A stretch of 16,324 bases of DNA from Opitutia bacterium UBA4506 (GCA_002388665.1 DGMY01000018.1:1-16324), one strand, 5' to 3'; counted from the stretch's first letter, positions 7,300-13,455 are shown. The notes: generated by a model not told the origin, from the letters alone. A program made the numbers and translations.

Positions 7300-7315
7300 T
7301 TGCCGGGTATGGCAA
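7300..7315. promoter_or_regulatory. Inverted repeat between DJ-1 and flavoprotein genes
   Basis: TTGCC-GGGTAT-GGCAA is a perfect 5-bp inverted repeat in the 53-bp gap between the DJ-1-like gene and the flavoprotein gene. No T-run follows on either strand, so it does not look like an intrinsic terminator. It could be an operator or RNA-processing hairpin, or chance. Confidence 0.25.
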
Positions 7316-7327
7316 GCCGTCCCTCAA

Positions 7328-7885
7328 TCAGGACGCACTCGTTCCCGGGACGCAGATCGAGGCAGCGATCTCTTGAGCGAGACCCTCACTGCAGAGATCA
7401 GCGACAATGGCCAGGCCGAAGGCGACGGCGGTTCCCGCGCCTCGTGAAGTGATCAGATTCCCGTCTTGGACCACAGCATCGGGCAAGAGGTCGGGTAGTT
7501 CTTCGGCGATAGAGAAATGGCCAGTATAGCGCTTGCCGCCGAGGATCGCTGCCTCGTTCAGGACCGTCGGAGCGGCGCAGATCGCCGCGACCAGCAGTTC
7601 TTTCTCGTAGAAATCCCGCACGGTCTTGAGAACCATCGGGTTCTTGCGCAGTACCTTGGCAGCCGGCCCACCTGGGACGATGAGTGCGTCAAACGCTTCA
7701 TTGCGACAATCTGCGAGCAACGCATCGGCCGTGACGCGGATCCCGGTCTTTCCGGTCACTTCCAATTCATCACCGACTGCAGCCATCGTCACCTCTACCT
7801 CCGCGCGGCGGAGAAGATCAATTGGGCTGATCGTTTCGATTTCTTCAAAACCATTTTCGAGGAGAATCAGTACTTTCTTTGGCAT
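7328..7885 (-). CDS. DJ-1/PfpI (YajL) family protein
   Basis: A 185-residue member of the DJ-1/ThiJ/YajL group. The nucleophile is Cys103 in the elbow AAICAAPTVL. The supporting acid is Glu17 in NGFEEIET, at the place of Glu18 in human DJ-1. The C-terminal SRGAGTAVAFGLAIV block matches the SRGPGT...ALAIV of DJ-1 and YajL. Members act on oxidative or carbonyl stress, with protein or small-molecule deglycase/glyoxalase activity claimed but disputed; sequence alone cannot choose. It is the first gene of the leftward operon and stands 53 bp before the disulfide reductase, a plausible redox-stress pairing. The start is ATG 7885 with no Shine-Dalgarno; a promoter-like element at 7892-7920 predicts a leaderless message. 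Confidence 0.9.
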   Translation of the reverse strand: MPKKVLILLENGFEEIETISPIDLLRRAEVEVTMAAVGDELEVTGKTGIRVTADALLADCRNEAFDALIVPGGPAAKVLRKNPMVLKTVRDFYEKELLVAAICAAPTVLNEAAILGGKRYTGHFSIAEELPDLLPDAVVQDGNLITSRGAGTAVAFGLAIVADLCSEGLAQEIAASICVPGTSAS

Positions 7886-8055
7886 GAGAACAGGATGCCG
7901 AAAGATCCGCCGGGTTTCAACCTATACCGAATTTCTTTCGAGTGAGGGAAGGGGTGCGGGGGGGTTGAATTGTGGATGGAAATACAATCGAAGTTGATCG
8001 AAGCTTCGCTTGGCGAGTTGTTCCAATCTTCAGACGGTGAGCCCTGTCGGCTTCT
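7886..8055. other. Intergenic spacer between DJ-1 operon and toxin gene
   Basis: A 170-bp spacer between two minus-strand genes. Apart from the promoter-like element at its left end, it contains a G-run (GCGGGGGGG near 7957-7965) and the perfect 10-bp palindrome CGAAGCTTCG at 7999-8008. No terminator with a T-run and no coding frame of note is visible. Confidence 0.5.
7892..7920 (-). promoter_or_regulatory. Probable promoter of the DJ-1-led operon
   Basis: On the minus strand TTGAAA (7920-7915, five of six), a 17-bp spacer and CATCCT (7897-7892, three of six, keeping A at position 2 and T at position 6). The -10 ends six bases before the ATG at 7885, the same geometry as the stronger antitoxin promoter. 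This predicts transcription starting at or next to the A of the ATG. Confidence 0.42.
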
Positions 8056-8490
8056 CTATATCTTTCGTTCGTCCTCTGCGATGGAAGCAAACGGATTCAC
8101 CACTTCGATCCCTTCGTAGCTTTGTCCGACGTTGAGATCTTCTGAGTAGACCCGCTGGCAACCTGCACCTTCAGCCGATGCCAGAATCAAGCTATCCCAG
8201 TGGCTGAGGGTAAACTTTTGTTGATAGTAGCGTGCTCGCAAAAAGGTCTGAGTCGAGAGGGCATGGACGGGGAAGCGCAGCCAGCATTCGATCCAGCGGA
8301 GCTCCTCCTCGAAATTAAGATTTAGCTTCTTCGGGTGTCGTGCATTGACTGTGAATTCGTTGAGCACTTGCACCGAGAGATTCAGGCCAGGCAATCGTAA
8401 CAGCTCACGGGCAATCTGGGTCTTCTTTGGAATGGGGGCGCACTTATCCGCTGCGTAAATAAGAATGTTGGTATCAACGAAGGCGCTCAT
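8056..8490 (-). CDS. PIN-domain toxin, VapC-like
   Basis: A 144-residue PIN-domain ribonuclease. The acidic metal site is intact: Asp6 in FVDTNILIYAAD, Glu45 in VLNEF, Asp99 in SHWDSLILASA and Asp118 in SEDLNVGQ. VapC-type toxins cut RNA (often tRNA or rRNA) when freed from their antitoxin. The gene starts at ATG 8490, inside the 3' end of the antitoxin gene (17-base overlap), the usual antitoxin-first arrangement of type II toxin-antitoxin operons, so its translation is likely coupled. The target RNA cannot be inferred. The pair sits beside degraded restriction-modification DNA and repeats, consistent with an accessory patch. Confidence 0.88.
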   Translation of the reverse strand: MSAFVDTNILIYAADKCAPIPKKTQIARELLRLPGLNLSVQVLNEFTVNARHPKKLNLNFEEELRWIECWLRFPVHALSTQTFLRARYYQQKFTLSHWDSLILASAEGAGCQRVYSEDLNVGQSYEGIEVVNPFASIAEDERKI

Positions 8491-8728
8491 TGTAGATCTC
8501 GTCGCGGCTCAAAGGTTTTACAGGCTTCAATCCGTAGTCGGCTTGTTCCTCTGCCAGACGAAAGAGCGCCTGAAGGGCTTCGCTGCGCTGCCCGTCTCGA
8601 TCCGAAGTGCCACCCTCCGAATTCAAGAAATCGCGGACCATCGCACTCACCGATGTCCCCGCCTCAGCCGCACGAATGCGCGCCCGCTGATAAGTAGCAT
8701 CATCCACCTTCAACGTGATATTTTTCAT
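8474..8728 (-). CDS. Antitoxin with ribbon-helix-helix-like N-terminus (VapB role)
   Basis: An 84-residue protein. Residues 1-35 (MKNITLKVDDATYQRAR then AAEAGTSVSAMVRDFL) match the beta strand-helix-helix pattern of CopG/ribbon-helix-helix DNA-binding proteins. The C-terminal tail with SRDEIYNERLR resembles the toxin-binding tails of such antitoxins. The frame is open to 8782, but starting there would place the promoter (-35 at 8763-8758) inside the coding sequence, so ATG 8728 is chosen. No Shine-Dalgarno is present, and the promoter position predicts that transcription begins at the A of this ATG. It overlaps the toxin gene by 17 bases and is expected to repress its own operon through the inverted repeat on the -10. 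Confidence 0.85.
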   Translation of the reverse strand: MKNITLKVDDATYQRARIRAAEAGTSVSAMVRDFLNSEGGTSDRDGQRSEALQALFRLAEEQADYGLKPVKPLSRDEIYNERLR

Positions 8729-8732
8729 ATCA

Positions 8733-8763
8733 GCACAATAACTGTGCAACTGCGCTCTGTCAA
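8733..8763 (-). promoter_or_regulatory. Toxin-antitoxin promoter with operator over the -10
   Basis: On the minus strand a consensus -35 TTGACA (8763-8758), a 17-bp spacer and -10 TATTGT (8740-8735, four of six). The inverted repeat GCACA-ATAAC-TGTGC (8733-8747) covers the -10, the expected place for an autorepressor site. The -10 ends six bases before the ATG at 8728, so the message should be leaderless. Confidence 0.7.
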
Positions 8764-8816
8764 TTTCAGCGCGCGAAGCCAATCGAATACGCAGGGGACG
8801 GGATATCGGTGTATGA

Positions 8817-8840
8817 GAGTCGATGGGTGTCCTCGATTCT
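8817..8840 (-). pseudogene. 24-bp HsdM-derived fragment, second copy
   Basis: These 24 bases are identical to 9227-9250, where on the minus strand they encode IEDTHRL at the start of the HsdM remnant. Here the match ends directly and the reading runs on into unrelated sequence. It marks the outer end of the duplicated block nearest the toxin-antitoxin genes. Confidence 0.5.
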
Positions 8841-8885
8841 TTTTCCTCGATTTTCTTCCCGGTTCTCTGTTTGGGAACGCTTCGA

Positions 8886-9131
8886 GCAAATCGCCCTCAC
8901 AGAGATCCCGGAGGGATCAAAGCCAATAGCCGGTGGTTGAGCGCAGCGACACCACCGGATGATCGATATTCAAAAAACCATGCACCCTGAAGGGGTGCCA
9001 GCGATTCTCGATGCCAATGTAATCGACGAGGAGGCCCTTCTTCTCATACTCAAACTTCCGGATCACCCGGGAGATCGTCTGGCCGAAGGCCTTGACGATG
9101 GCTTTCTCATTCAACCCACGGATCCAGCTCG
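8886..9131. repeat. Duplicated block, copy A (hairpin chain plus HsdR fragment)
   Basis: Copy A of a 246-bp direct repeat; copy B is 9273-9518 (constant offset 387, no net indels). By eye about 15 bases differ, roughly 94% identity, and the first 55 bases are identical. The left part is a chain of perfect hairpins: GATCCC-GGA-GGGATC (8904-8918), CCGGTGGT-13 nt-ACCACCGG (8930-8958) and GCACCC-TGAAG-GGGTGC (8982-8998). The right part is the coding remnant described separately. Confidence 0.9.
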
Positions 9132-9150
9132 GCACTTCGGCGAGCTTACC
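8917..9150 (-). pseudogene. HsdR (type I restriction enzyme) remnant, copy A
   Basis: On the minus strand the frame reads WIRGLNEKAIVKAFGQTI, then SRVIRKFEYEKKGLLVDYIGI, and then passes into the hairpin repeat, ending at a TGA inside it. The stretch ending in GL(L/V)VDYIGI recalls the conserved region near helicase motif VI of HsdR subunits (typically A-x-A-R-V-N-R-x-F ... G-G-L-V-V-D-Y-I-G-I). HsdR is about 1000 residues, so this is a small scrap. The immediately upstream minus-strand DNA encodes an HsdM scrap in another frame, which supports the type I restriction origin. The identification is from remembered motifs only. Confidence 0.55.
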
Positions 9151-9250
9151 CGCCCGTTCCGCATGCCGGGTCGCAGGTTGTCCCGATTGGGCTTTCGCTG
9201 GCGAGCAACTCGTCATCCAGCTCCATGAGTCGATGGGTGTCCTCGATTCT
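9146..9250 (-). pseudogene. HsdM (type I DNA methyltransferase) remnant with motif I
   Basis: On the minus strand a 34-codon open stretch runs from an AGA at 9250 to a TAA at 9146-9148. It reads IEDTHRLMELDDELL, then ASESPIGTTCDPACGTGG. The end is the S-adenosylmethionine motif I of HsdM-type N6-adenine methyltransferases (DPxxGTGGM in intact proteins). The preceding RLM...DDELL matches the segment that leads into it. The stop directly after GTGG and the shift of frame into the HsdR scrap show it is dead. Full HsdM proteins are about 500 residues. Confidence 0.6.
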
Positions 9251-9272
9251 CAGTTAATTTGGGAGGGAAGGG

Positions 9273-9518
9273 GCAAATCGCCCTCACAGAGATCCCGGAG
9301 GGATCAAAGCCAATAGCCGGTGGTTGAGCGAAGCGACACCACCGGATGATCGATATTCAAAAAAACATGCCCCCTGAAGGGGTGCCAGCGATTCTCGATG
9401 CCGATGTAATCGACGACGAGGCCCTGCTTCTCATACTCAAACTTCCGGATCACCCGGGAGATCGTCTGGTCAAAGGCCTCGACGAGGGCTTTCTCATTGA
9501 ACTCACCAATCCAGCTCC
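9273..9518. repeat. Duplicated block, copy B
   Basis: Second copy of the 246-bp block at 8886-9131. The first two hairpins are intact here (9291-9305 and 9317-9345), but the third carries a change (GCCCCC against GGGTGC, 9369-9385). It ends about 77 bp before the uvrB ATG, and its right edge supplies an open frame that runs into uvrB by chance. Confidence 0.9.
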
Positions 9519-9555
9519 GGCGAATTCGTCGATTTCCCCGCTTCCTGTTGTTCAC
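9304..9555 (-). pseudogene. HsdR (type I restriction enzyme) remnant, copy B
   Basis: On the minus strand the frame reads NEKALVEAFDQTI, then SRVIRKFEYEKQGLVVDYIGI, followed by the same hairpin-encoded tail as copy A. It is open from 9555 to a TGA in the first hairpin. Differences from copy A are spread over all codon positions, as expected for a non-functional duplicate. It is not preceded by the HsdM scrap, so the two blocks differ in how much of the ancestral locus they keep. Confidence 0.55.
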
Positions 9556-9559
9556 GGCG

Positions 9560-9588
9560 TTGACCGCCTATCAATTTCTGGCAGTCTT
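9560..9588 (+). promoter_or_regulatory. Possible uvrB promoter
   Basis: TTGACC (9560-9565, five of six consensus bases) lies 36 bases before the uvrB ATG. The matching -10 at a 17-bp spacer is AGTCTT, which is poor. The -35 and its distance from the ATG follow the pattern seen at other genes here, but the -10 keeps this call tentative. Confidence 0.25.
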
Positions 9589-9595
9589 GGGGGTG

Positions 9596-11638
9596 ATGGG
9601 AGAATTCCGTTTGCAATCTGATTACAAACCCATGGGGGACCAACCGGCGGCGATTGAGAAGCTGGAGGCGTCGATTCGTGAGGGGAACCGTTATCAAACG
9701 TTGGTAGGGGTGACGGGATCGGGGAAGACCTTTACGATGGCCAACCTGATTGCCAACCTCGACCGCCCAGCTCTGGTCATTTCTCACAACAAGACCTTGG
9801 CGGCACAGTTGTTTTCGGAGTTTAAGGCCTTTTTTCCTGACAACGCGGTGGAGTACTTTGTCAGCTATTACGACTACTATCAACCGGAGGCCTACGTCCC
9901 ACAGACGGATACCTACATTGAGAAAGACTCTTCGATTAATGACGAGATCGACCGTTTGAGAATCTCGGCGACGAGCGCCCTTGTGAGCCGGCGGGATGTC
10001 GTGGTCGTGGCCAGTGTTTCCTGCATCTACGGGCTTGGGAGTCCGGAGGATTTTCGGGAGATGATGATCTTGATTCGGCCCGGCGAGGAGTTGGTTCGCG
10101 ACAGCTTTCTGGCTCGCTTGGTCGAGAATTTGTACGAGCGCAATGACATCGAACTGAGCCGGGGTAAATTCCGTGTGAGAGGTGACGTGGTCGACGTGTT
10201 TCCCGCCTATTTGGAGACTGCGATCCGGGTCGAATTCTGGGGTGATGAGGTCGAATCTGTCCGCGCGCTGGATCCACTGACCGGTGAAGTCGGGGAGGCC
10301 TTTGATCACTTTTCCCTCTATCCGGCGAATCAGTACATCACGCCCAAGGACAAGATCAAGAGCGCCTCGAAGGCGATTCGAGCGGAGCTTGACGAGCAGG
10401 TAAGTTTCTTTGAGAAGGACCAGCGGCTCCTCGAGGCGCAGCGAATCAAAATGCGTACCGAGTATGATTTGGAGATGCTGGAGGAGATCGGATTTTGCAG
10501 TGGGATCGAGAACTATTCCCGCCATCTGAGCGGGAGGAAGCCCGGAGACCGTCCGTTTTGCCTCCTCGACTTCTTTCCGGATGACTTTCTCCTGATCATC
10601 GACGAGAGCCATGTCACCGTGCCGCAGATTGGGGCAATGTACCTGGGGGATCGCTCTCGCAAAAGTCGGCTGGTCGATTTCGGGTTTCGGCTGCCATCGG
10701 CGATGGATAATCGTCCGCTCCGTCCCGAGGAGTTCAAGGAAATTACCAAGCAAACGCTGTACGTCTCGGCGACTCCGGCCCCCTATGAAATCGAGGTCTC
10801 TCAAGTCGTCGCCGAACAGGTGATTCGACCGACTGGACTCGTCGATCCCGAGATGGAGATTCGTCCGATTAAAGGGCAGGTCGAGGACACGATGGCGGAG
10901 ATCCGGAAAACGCGGGAGAATGGCGATCGCACCCTGGTGACGACGCTGACGAAGCGGATGTCTGAAGACATTGCCGAGTATCTGCGGGAGTCCGGGATCA
11001 CGGTGGAGTACCTGCACTCCGATATCGATGCGATAGAGCGGGTGGAAATCTTGCGGCGTTTGCGATCGGGCGAGTTTGACGTCTTGGTCGGAGTAAACCT
11101 CTTGCGGGAAGGCTTGGACCTGCCTGAAGTGGCCTTGGTGGTGATTCTCGATGCGGATAAAGAAGGGTTTTTGAGAAGTGAAACCAGCCTGATTCAAACT
11201 GCTGGCCGAGCAGCGCGTCATGAAAAAGGGCGGGTCATTCTTTATGCGGACCGGATCACGGGGTCCATGCAGCGGGCCTTGGATGTCACCCAATACCGCA
11301 GGGAGAAGCAGTTGATCTACAACGAGGAGAACGGGATCACTCCGCGCGGGGTTCGGCGGAAAGACCAGTCGAGTCTCCACAAACCCAAGGAAGCGATCGC
11401 ACCGCTGGCAGTTGCCGAGGCAGTGGGCGATGAGGATGTGAATGCCGTCATCGCAGAGTTGGAAGAAGAGATGCAACAGGCATCGCTCCATTTGGAGTTT
11501 GAACGAGCGGCAATCGTACGGGATCAAATTCAGGCTTTGAAAAATGGTGAGGCAACTTTGCCTCGGGGTGGAGGGCTGGCTCAGAAAAGAAAGGCCAAGC
11601 CACGCGGGGGCAAATATCGACAGAAGGGACGGAGATGA
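9596..11638 (+). CDS. uvrB: UvrABC excinuclease subunit B
   Basis: UvrB is the helicase-like damage-verification subunit of nucleotide excision repair; it takes over DNA from UvrA and recruits UvrC. It is 680 residues, close to E. coli (673). In order it shows SDYKPMGDQPAAI at the start, Walker A GVTGSGKT (38-45), the beta-hairpin region YDYYQPEAYVPQTDTY (92-107), Walker B LLIIDESH (332-339), motif VI QTAGRAARHEKG (534-545) and a C-terminal UVR coiled coil around 617-647 for UvrC contact. The reading frame is open back to TTG 9497 inside repeat copy B, but the family begins at this ATG. A G-run sits only two bases upstream, so the ribosome site is poor. Its TGA overlaps the ATG of the next gene. 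SOS control could not be supported: no LexA-type site was recognised. Confidence 0.97.
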   Translation: MGEFRLQSDYKPMGDQPAAIEKLEASIREGNRYQTLVGVTGSGKTFTMANLIANLDRPALVISHNKTLAAQLFSEFKAFFPDNAVEYFVSYYDYYQPEAYVPQTDTYIEKDSSINDEIDRLRISATSALVSRRDVVVVASVSCIYGLGSPEDFREMMILIRPGEELVRDSFLARLVENLYERNDIELSRGKFRVRGDVVDVFPAYLETAIRVEFWGDEVESVRALDPLTGEVGEAFDHFSLYPANQYITPKDKIKSASKAIRAELDEQVSFFEKDQRLLEAQRIKMRTEYDLEMLEEIGFCSGIENYSRHLSGRKPGDRPFCLLDFFPDDFLLIIDESHVTVPQIGAMYLGDRSRKSRLVDFGFRLPSAMDNRPLRPEEFKEITKQTLYVSATPAPYEIEVSQVVAEQVIRPTGLVDPEMEIRPIKGQVEDTMAEIRKTRENGDRTLVTTLTKRMSEDIAEYLRESGITVEYLHSDIDAIERVEILRRLRSGEFDVLVGVNLLREGLDLPEVALVVILDADKEGFLRSETSLIQTAGRAARHEKGRVILYADRITGSMQRALDVTQYRREKQLIYNEENGITPRGVRRKDQSSLHKPKEAIAPLAVAEAVGDEDVNAVIAELEEEMQQASLHLEFERAAIVRDQIQALKNGEATLPRGGGLAQKRKAKPRGGKYRQKGRR

Positions 11639-12876
11639 AAAATCGGTGGCTGATTGCGGCTTCGACAATGGGAGTGCACGCCTCGATCGGGAGTGTGTAC
11701 GCGTACAGTGTCTTTAAAAAACCACTACTGGCCGAGAATGGTTGGCAACCGTCGCAGACGACGTGGGCGTTTAGTCTAGCCATTCTTGTACTCGGACTCT
11801 CGGCAGCCTTCCTGGGGCCGTGGGTCGAGCGGAAGGGGCCGCGCTTGAGCGGGCAGATTGCGGCCGTGTGCTATGCCAGTGGACTTGCGCTGTCCGGTCT
11901 CGCAGTGGAGTTGGGGGCGCTCTGGATGTTTTACTTGGGCTACGGTGTGATTGCTGGCGTCGGGCTGGGGCTCGGCTATATTTGTCCCGTCGCCACGTTG
12001 GTCAAGTGGTTCCCTGATCGTCGTGGACTGGCGACCGGCCTAGCGGTGATGGGGTTTGGTTTTGGCGCTTTGTTTGCGAGTAAGGTTTTTGTCTTTTTGA
12101 TCAATCAATGGGGGATTCCCTGGACCTTCGGTTTTGCGGCGATCGTCTATTTTCTGATCATGATGACCTCGGCGAGTTACCTTGCGCCGCCACCCGAGGA
12201 CTGGTCACCGGTCGGTGCCGATGGTGCGGCGGACTCCAAGCGAGTGGTGCGGAAGGATCCCGTGCAACTGACTGTCAAGGAAGCACTGCGCACCCGGCGG
12301 TTCTACTTCCTGTGGTTTATGCTCTTTATCAACGTGACCTGCGGGATCGCGGTGATCTCATCGGCCTCTCCAATGTCACAGCAGATCGCCAATCTGACCC
12401 CGCAGGCAGCGGCGACGATGGTTGGTCTGATGGGCTTGTTCAACGGCTTGGGCCGGATCGGTTGGTCGTCGCTTTCCGACTACCTCGGACGCCCGGGAAC
12501 CTTTGGTTTATTTTGCTTCCTGCAGTTGGGAATCTTTTGGGCCCTTCCGAGCCTGTCGAATCCATTGGCTTTTCAGGTCGCGGTGTGCGTGGTGATCTCG
12601 TGCTATGGTGGAGCGTTTGCCCTGATGCCCGCATTCATTGGCGACGTGTTTGGAGTCAAGCAACTCTCGGCGATTCTCGGCTATTTGCTGACCTCCTGGG
12701 CGGCAGCGGGTATTGTCGGCCCACTGCTGAGCGCCTACGTGTACGAACGAACTCAGAGCTACTCCATGAGTCTCTACATCTTTGGATCGGCGTTTGTAGT
12801 GGGCGGCATTCTTGCGTGGGTGATGAACCGGGAATCGAAGCGCCTGCAGCTTGTGGCTGCGGGTGAGATCGAGTGA
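11635..12876 (+). CDS. OFA-family MFS transporter (oxalate/formate antiporter-like)
   Basis: A 413-residue major facilitator protein with about 12 hydrophobic segments, for the inner membrane. The N-terminal SIGSVYAYSVFKKPL and the block CPVATLVKWFPDRRGLATGL followed by VMGFGFGALF are the hallmarks of the OFA group (oxalate:formate antiporter OxlT, YhjX and relatives). GLFNGLGRIGWSSLSDYLGR matches the mid-protein loop of the second half. Substrates in this group are small carboxylates such as oxalate, formate or pyruvate, but most members are unassigned and no catabolic gene nearby helps. The start ATG overlaps the uvrB stop (ATGA), with GAAGGGA and GGAG just upstream, so translation is probably coupled to uvrB. 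There is no obvious functional link between the two. Confidence 0.9.
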   Translation: MKNRWLIAASTMGVHASIGSVYAYSVFKKPLLAENGWQPSQTTWAFSLAILVLGLSAAFLGPWVERKGPRLSGQIAAVCYASGLALSGLAVELGALWMFYLGYGVIAGVGLGLGYICPVATLVKWFPDRRGLATGLAVMGFGFGALFASKVFVFLINQWGIPWTFGFAAIVYFLIMMTSASYLAPPPEDWSPVGADGAADSKRVVRKDPVQLTVKEALRTRRFYFLWFMLFINVTCGIAVISSASPMSQQIANLTPQAAATMVGLMGLFNGLGRIGWSSLSDYLGRPGTFGLFCFLQLGIFWALPSLSNPLAFQVAVCVVISCYGGAFALMPAFIGDVFGVKQLSAILGYLLTSWAAAGIVGPLLSAYVYERTQSYSMSLYIFGSAFVVGGILAWVMNRESKRLQLVAAGEIE

Positions 12877-12903
12877 ATAAGCCGACAGAGGAGGGCGTGT
12901 AGG

Positions 12904-13338
12904 GTGACGAATGTGGTGAGATGGCAGGAGAGGTTCATTGTGGACAGCTCCAATGCAGCGAAGTTCCTGCTCGTGTTGTTCGCTCTTCCACTCCTGCTGC
13001 TTTTTCTACTTTCCAGTGTATCGTCGGACCCGAGTGACTACCGGAAGTCAAAAGCCGATGAGTACAATGAATCCATAGAACGGGAGCTACTGGAAAGTAA
13101 TCGATACTACCGCGTTGAATCGATCCTCTGGGATCCGGAAGATACCTATGAATTTCCCATTCTGGGAGAGGTGGTTCTGGTCTCACCACGAGGGATTGTA
13201 TACCCCGCTAAATTTAGTTTCAGCATTTCGGAATCCGGTGAGAACTTTCTCGAATTGTCCGAAACAGAGATTGTGGATATCTCCTATCTGTCTAAGGAAG
13301 AAGTGGCGGCGATCCTAAGGGATGAGAGAAGGAGATAG
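12904..13338 (+). CDS. Hypothetical protein with one N-terminal membrane segment
   Basis: A 144-residue protein that I do not recognise. One strong hydrophobic helix covers residues 20-38 (AKFLLVLFALPLLLLFLLS), preceded by a basic-aromatic N-terminus, then a mostly charged domain of about 100 residues outside the membrane. The start is GTG 12904, chosen because GAGGAGGG (12888-12895) is the best ribosome site in the window, eight bases upstream. It lies 27 bp after the MFS gene and probably belongs to the uvrB-MFS transcript. The region after residue 75 (ILWDPEDTYEFPILGEVVLVS...) looks like a beta-rich fold. A hairpin (13338-13352) begins at the last base of its stop codon. Confidence 0.7.
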   Translation: MTNVVRWQERFIVDSSNAAKFLLVLFALPLLLLFLLSSVSSDPSDYRKSKADEYNESIERELLESNRYYRVESILWDPEDTYEFPILGEVVLVSPRGIVYPAKFSFSISESGENFLELSETEIVDISYLSKEEVAAILRDERRR

Positions 13339-13352
13339 CGGCCTGCGGCCGC
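13338..13352. other. GC hairpin directly after the hypothetical gene
   Basis: GCGGCC-TGC-GGCCGC is a perfect 6-bp stem with a 3-base loop starting at the last base of the TAG. No T-run follows (GGGGATTG), so it is not a canonical intrinsic terminator, although it could stabilise the 3' end of the upstream message. Confidence 0.5.
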
Positions 13353-13399
13353 GGGGATTGAAGAGTGGACATCGGGAAGAACGTTACACTTTAAACGCT

Positions 13400-13455
13400 G
13401 CCCTCTGATCTCTGTCCTCTGCCCTCCGCCCTCCGCCCTCTGACATCTGTCCCGA
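13400..13455. repeat. Imperfect 7-bp tandem repeat, 8 units
   Basis: Eight in-register heptamers with consensus GCCCTCT (units vary as GATCTCT, GTCCTCT, GCCCTCC, GACATCT, GTCCCGA). The tract is a pyrimidine-rich strand in the 204-bp gap between the one-TM protein and the AAA+ gene. The last units are the most diverged. No coding frame of interest passes through it, and nothing else is evident in this gap. Confidence 0.85.

Noticed and set aside
8729..8782. Longer antitoxin starting at 8782
   Set aside because: It would contain the consensus promoter and operator, and the ribbon-helix-helix domain begins at ATG 8728.
8959..9228. Plus-strand frames through the duplicated blocks (also 9346-9621)
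   Set aside because: They carry no known motif, whereas the minus-strand readings give HsdM and HsdR signatures.
9497..9595. Extended uvrB start at TTG 9497
   Set aside because: The extra 33 residues come from repeat copy B and the junction, and family members begin at the MGEFRLQSDYKP region.
9503..11668. A 721-codon open frame antisense to uvrB
   Set aside because: It mirrors uvrB along its whole length, which has every UvrB motif. Long antisense frames are common opposite GC-rich genes. The translation is rich in His, Arg and Pro and has no recognisable domain.
12108..12866. 252-codon plus-strand frame inside the MFS gene
   Set aside because: It is an out-of-frame shadow of the transporter, which has intact family motifs and membrane segments.
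13338..13352. Rho-independent terminator
   Set aside because: The stem is good but the following bases are GGGGATTG with no T-run.
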